Assembly (NCBI GenBank): GCA_026988245.1
Contig: JALSLR010000044.1
Coordinates: forward strand, 1 to 55,942
Direction of reading: 5' to 3'
Origin: Sulfurimonas sp.
GTDB taxonomy: Bacteria > Campylobacterota > Campylobacteria > Campylobacterales > Sulfurimonadaceae
Length of the DNA: 55,942 bases
In this document: positions 54,657 through 55,942 of the stretch, piece after piece
Position numbering within the stretch: position 1 is the first letter of the stretch
How the letters are laid out: the number at the start of each line of letters is the position of its first letter
The notes under the pieces: generated by a model
Told to the model about the DNA's origin: nothing
What the model saw: only the letters and a program-made list of their open reading frames with translations
The model's database searches: none
Made by a program: the position numbers and the translations under genes

Positions 54657-55088
54657 CTAACTTAATTTAGTTGATGCTTCTATGACACTTTTATATATCA
54701 TTGAATCTTTTTTTATTGCACTTATGAGTGCTTTAAACATGATGGAGTTTTTACTCAGTTCTGTAGTTTCTACATCTATGTCAACTGAGTTGCCATCGTT
54801 ACGAGCCATATGCCCATCACGAAAAAAAGTAACGGGTTTTGCTGTACTTAAACTTTTTTGTAATGGTATATGCTTCCCATCTGTTTGTGCTAGTCCTAAA
54901 GTATCTTTGTTTTCACTCATGATATCTGCTTTTTTAGCAGATAAATAGTCTGAAAAACGGATATCTCTAGGTCTATAGTAAGGAGTATCAGCATTTGCAA
55001 TGTTAGAGGCAATCATCTTTTCACGAGCAGCACGGAAGTTAAGTGCTTCTTTGGCAAGTGTAGCTGTACGAGAGATACTTACAGACAT
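54657..55088 (-). CDS. flgB: Flagellar basal-body rod protein FlgB
   Basis: A 143-residue rod protein with KMIASNIANADTPYYRPRDI near the N-terminus and ELSKNSIMFKALISAIKK at the C-terminus. It is first in flgB-flgC-fliE(-ftsI). A clear sigma-54 promoter lies 120-140 bases upstream, and its long leader carries a tandem repeat array. An AAAGGAA binding site precedes the ATG. Confidence 0.94.
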   Translation of the reverse strand: MSVSISRTATLAKEALNFRAAREKMIASNIANADTPYYRPRDIRFSDYLSAKKADIMSENKDTLGLAQTDGKHIPLQKSLSTAKPVTFFRDGHMARNDGNSVDIDVETTELSKNSIMFKALISAIKKDSMIYKSVIEASTKLS

Positions 55089-55108
55089 GATATTCCTTTG
55101 TTTAAATC

Positions 55109-55200
55109 GTTATTCTCAGCTGTTAAAACGTGATTCTCAGTTGTCAAATTGTCATTCTCAGCTGTCAAATTGTCATTCTCAGCTTGACTGGGAATCTATT
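55109..55200 (-). repeat. 21-bp tandem repeat array in the flgB leader
   Basis: Three exact-length 21-base units (55109-55129, 55130-55150, 55151-55171) are followed by a partial fourth merging into a hairpin-family element at 55172-55198. On the plus strand each unit starts GT-ATTCTCAG-TGT; units 2 and 3 differ at two positions. On the minus strand two units contain TTGACA. The unit is one arm of the dispersed hairpin family, amplified in tandem. A period of 21 bp is two helical turns. Confidence 0.8.
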
Positions 55201-55207
55201 AGAAGTG

Positions 55208-55227
55208 TAAAGCAAATATAGTTCCAA
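55208..55227 (-). promoter_or_regulatory. Sigma-54 promoter of flgB-flgC-fliE
   Basis: On the minus strand TTGGAAC-TATAT-TTGCTTT has GG (-24) and GC (-12) separated by exactly ten bases, the RpoN consensus seen at Campylobacterota rod and hook genes. Transcription would start near 55200 and give a leader of about 110 bases through the 21-bp repeats. Control by RpoN with the flagellar activator FlgR is known in Campylobacter and inferred here. Confidence 0.8.
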
Positions 55228-55235
55228 GATTATAT

Positions 55236-55325
55236 GTAGACTCTGAATCAAGTTCAGAGTGACGAATCCCTCCGTCATTCCGACAAAACTCCCTGTCATT
55301 CCGTACTCGATACGGAATCTACATA
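55236..55325. repeat. Hairpin repeats between flgB promoter and pilin gene
   Basis: Two members of the dispersed hairpin family, 55236-55264 (stem ACTCTGA/TCAGAGT, loop ATCAAGT) and, reversed, 55295-55325 (stem ATTCCGTA/TACGGAAT, loop CTCGA), with a half copy TCATTCCG between. Together with the tandem array they fill most of the 338-base non-coding stretch 55089-55426. The remainder (55326-55426) is AT-rich leader with a possible GATAAT box near 55371 and an AAGGAG site for the pilin gene. Confidence 0.75.
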
Positions 55326-55426
55326 CATAAAAATTTTATCACTTTAAGCAAACATTAAAGAATAATGTTAGATAATGCTCACAAGGTTACTAGTGTAATC
55401 CAATTTATTACATATAAGGAGTTCTT

Positions 55427-55903
55427 ATGAAAAGAGCTGGTTTTACAATGATAGAATTGATCTTCGTGATCGTTATTTTAGGTATTTTAGCATCTGTAGC
55501 TGTTCCAAAGCTTATTGGGGTTAAAGAAAGTGCTGATGAAGGATTAGTCAAAGGTTTTGTTGGTACATTGAATCGTACAGTTGGTGCTTCAAAATGGAGT
55601 ACATCTTTAATGGATGGTAATAATGGAGCTCTAAGAAATGGTGATAATGGAGATGCAGCTGCATATGACATCACAACTAATGATACTGAATTTCCATCTT
55701 CTTTTAGTGTGATGACAGTTGATGTGAGTACATGTGCCGTATCTACTGCTACAGTTGCTTCTGGTTCAGCAGCTTCAACTTCTACAGACAGTAAATATAT
55801 TATTTTATGTAGAGATGGTAATGCATCATCAGCTCCAAAATTTTGGTATTCAACTGATGGTAATCTAACAGGAACATTCCCGACTACTGGTTTAAAAATG
55901 TAA
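55427..55903 (+). CDS. Type IV pilin / type II secretion pseudopilin-like protein
   Basis: A 158-residue prepilin. The class III signal MKRAG-FTMIELIFVIVILG has Gly5 before the cleavage site and Glu5 of the mature chain; the hydrophobic helix runs to SVAVPKLIG. The mature globular part is Ser/Thr/Asn-rich, with two cysteines (about 103 and 129) that may form a disulfide loop. No assembly genes are near. It could belong to a transformation pilus, a secretion system or a minor pilin set. Confidence 0.87.
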   Translation: MKRAGFTMIELIFVIVILGILASVAVPKLIGVKESADEGLVKGFVGTLNRTVGASKWSTSLMDGNNGALRNGDNGDAAAYDITTNDTEFPSSFSVMTVDVSTCAVSTATVASGSAASTSTDSKYIILCRDGNASSAPKFWYSTDGNLTGTFPTTGLKM

Positions 55904-55914
55904 ATTCTTACTCG

Positions 55915-55935
55915 TTCCCATGCTCTGCATGGGAA
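55915..55935. repeat. Palindromic hairpin at window end
   Basis: TTCCCATGC-TCT-GCATGGGAA is a 9-bp perfect stem with a 3-base loop just after the pilin gene, flanked by CTCG and TGCATAC. It can serve as terminator, but the 'GTTCCCA..TGGGAATGC' form looks like a dispersed repeat known to me from several proteobacterial genomes. Confidence 0.6.
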
Positions 55936-55942
55936 TGCATAC

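Noticed and set aside
55109-55200. CRISPR array
   Set aside because: The 21-base units are directly adjacent, without spacers, and no cas genes are near.

Overview
The window is chromosomal DNA of a Campylobacterota bacterium (former Epsilonproteobacteria), most like Sulfurimonas or a close relative. Grounds for this are low GC (roughly 36-38 % by eye), AAA/TTA-rich codon use, a Campylobacter-like gene order ABC ATPase-fliR-acidic protein-gmk-tatA-argS, the ftsI-fliE-flgC-flgB order, zinc-type S14, absence of rpmD between rpsE and rplO, NnrS, HQWRQPL-type histidine kinase and an NhaC antiporter. There is no phage, transposase or CRISPR.

Layout. 1-2.6 kb: molybdenum cofactor genes moaD-moaE-moeA plus an unknown partner. 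2.6-7.7 kb (minus): rnhB, a VapBC-like toxin-antitoxin pair, an AAA ATPase, and a GtrA / GT2 / ArnT-like set for lipid-linked sugar transfer. 8.0-18.7 kb: the S10-spc ribosomal protein superoperon through secY, map and infA. 18.7-29.9 kb: a block for stress and anaerobic metabolism (Crp-type regulator, two Hsp20, NnrS, an SPL-type radical SAM protein, a two-component system, a siroheme nitrite/sulfite reductase, class III ribonucleotide reductase). 30.1-33.0 kb: rpmJ and the alpha operon (rpsM, rpsK, rpsD, rpoA, rplQ). 33.1-45 kb: an aldo/keto reductase-like protein, an NDH-2-like flavoprotein, the fliR-gmk-tatA-argS block, an L,D-transpeptidase-like protein, GNAT, NhaC and a cyclic-nucleotide-domain protein. 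45.1-48.3 kb: rpsL, rpsG, fusA. 48.3-55.9 kb: small unknowns, bpt, prfB, panC, ftsI, fliE-flgC-flgB and a pilin-like gene.

The most striking signal is not a gene. The nonamer GATGCTAAG occurs at least 24 times on both strands, against about 0.4 expected from base composition. It is used in several reading frames and once between genes, and is absent from the ribosomal protein genes. It behaves like a genome-marking word (DNA uptake sequence, Chi-like site or similar). Second, the anaerobic ribonucleotide reductase appears split: the 697-residue NrdD stops after its zinc ribbon, and the glycyl-radical RVMGY segment is a separate 49-residue reading frame with its own ribosome binding site. Third, a family of small intergenic hairpins keeps its flanks and loop while its stem changes with compensating substitutions; copies lie inside the spc operon, inside the split nrdD locus and beside flgB, where one arm is amplified as a 21-bp tandem repeat downstream of a clear sigma-54 promoter.

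Three ribosomal-protein transcription units begin with a -10 box followed by a CGCGTT discriminator and carry leader hairpins, which suggests shared growth-rate control. Convergent genes often overlap at their 3' ends, so the genome is compact. All functional calls are read by eye from sequence motifs; no database search was possible.
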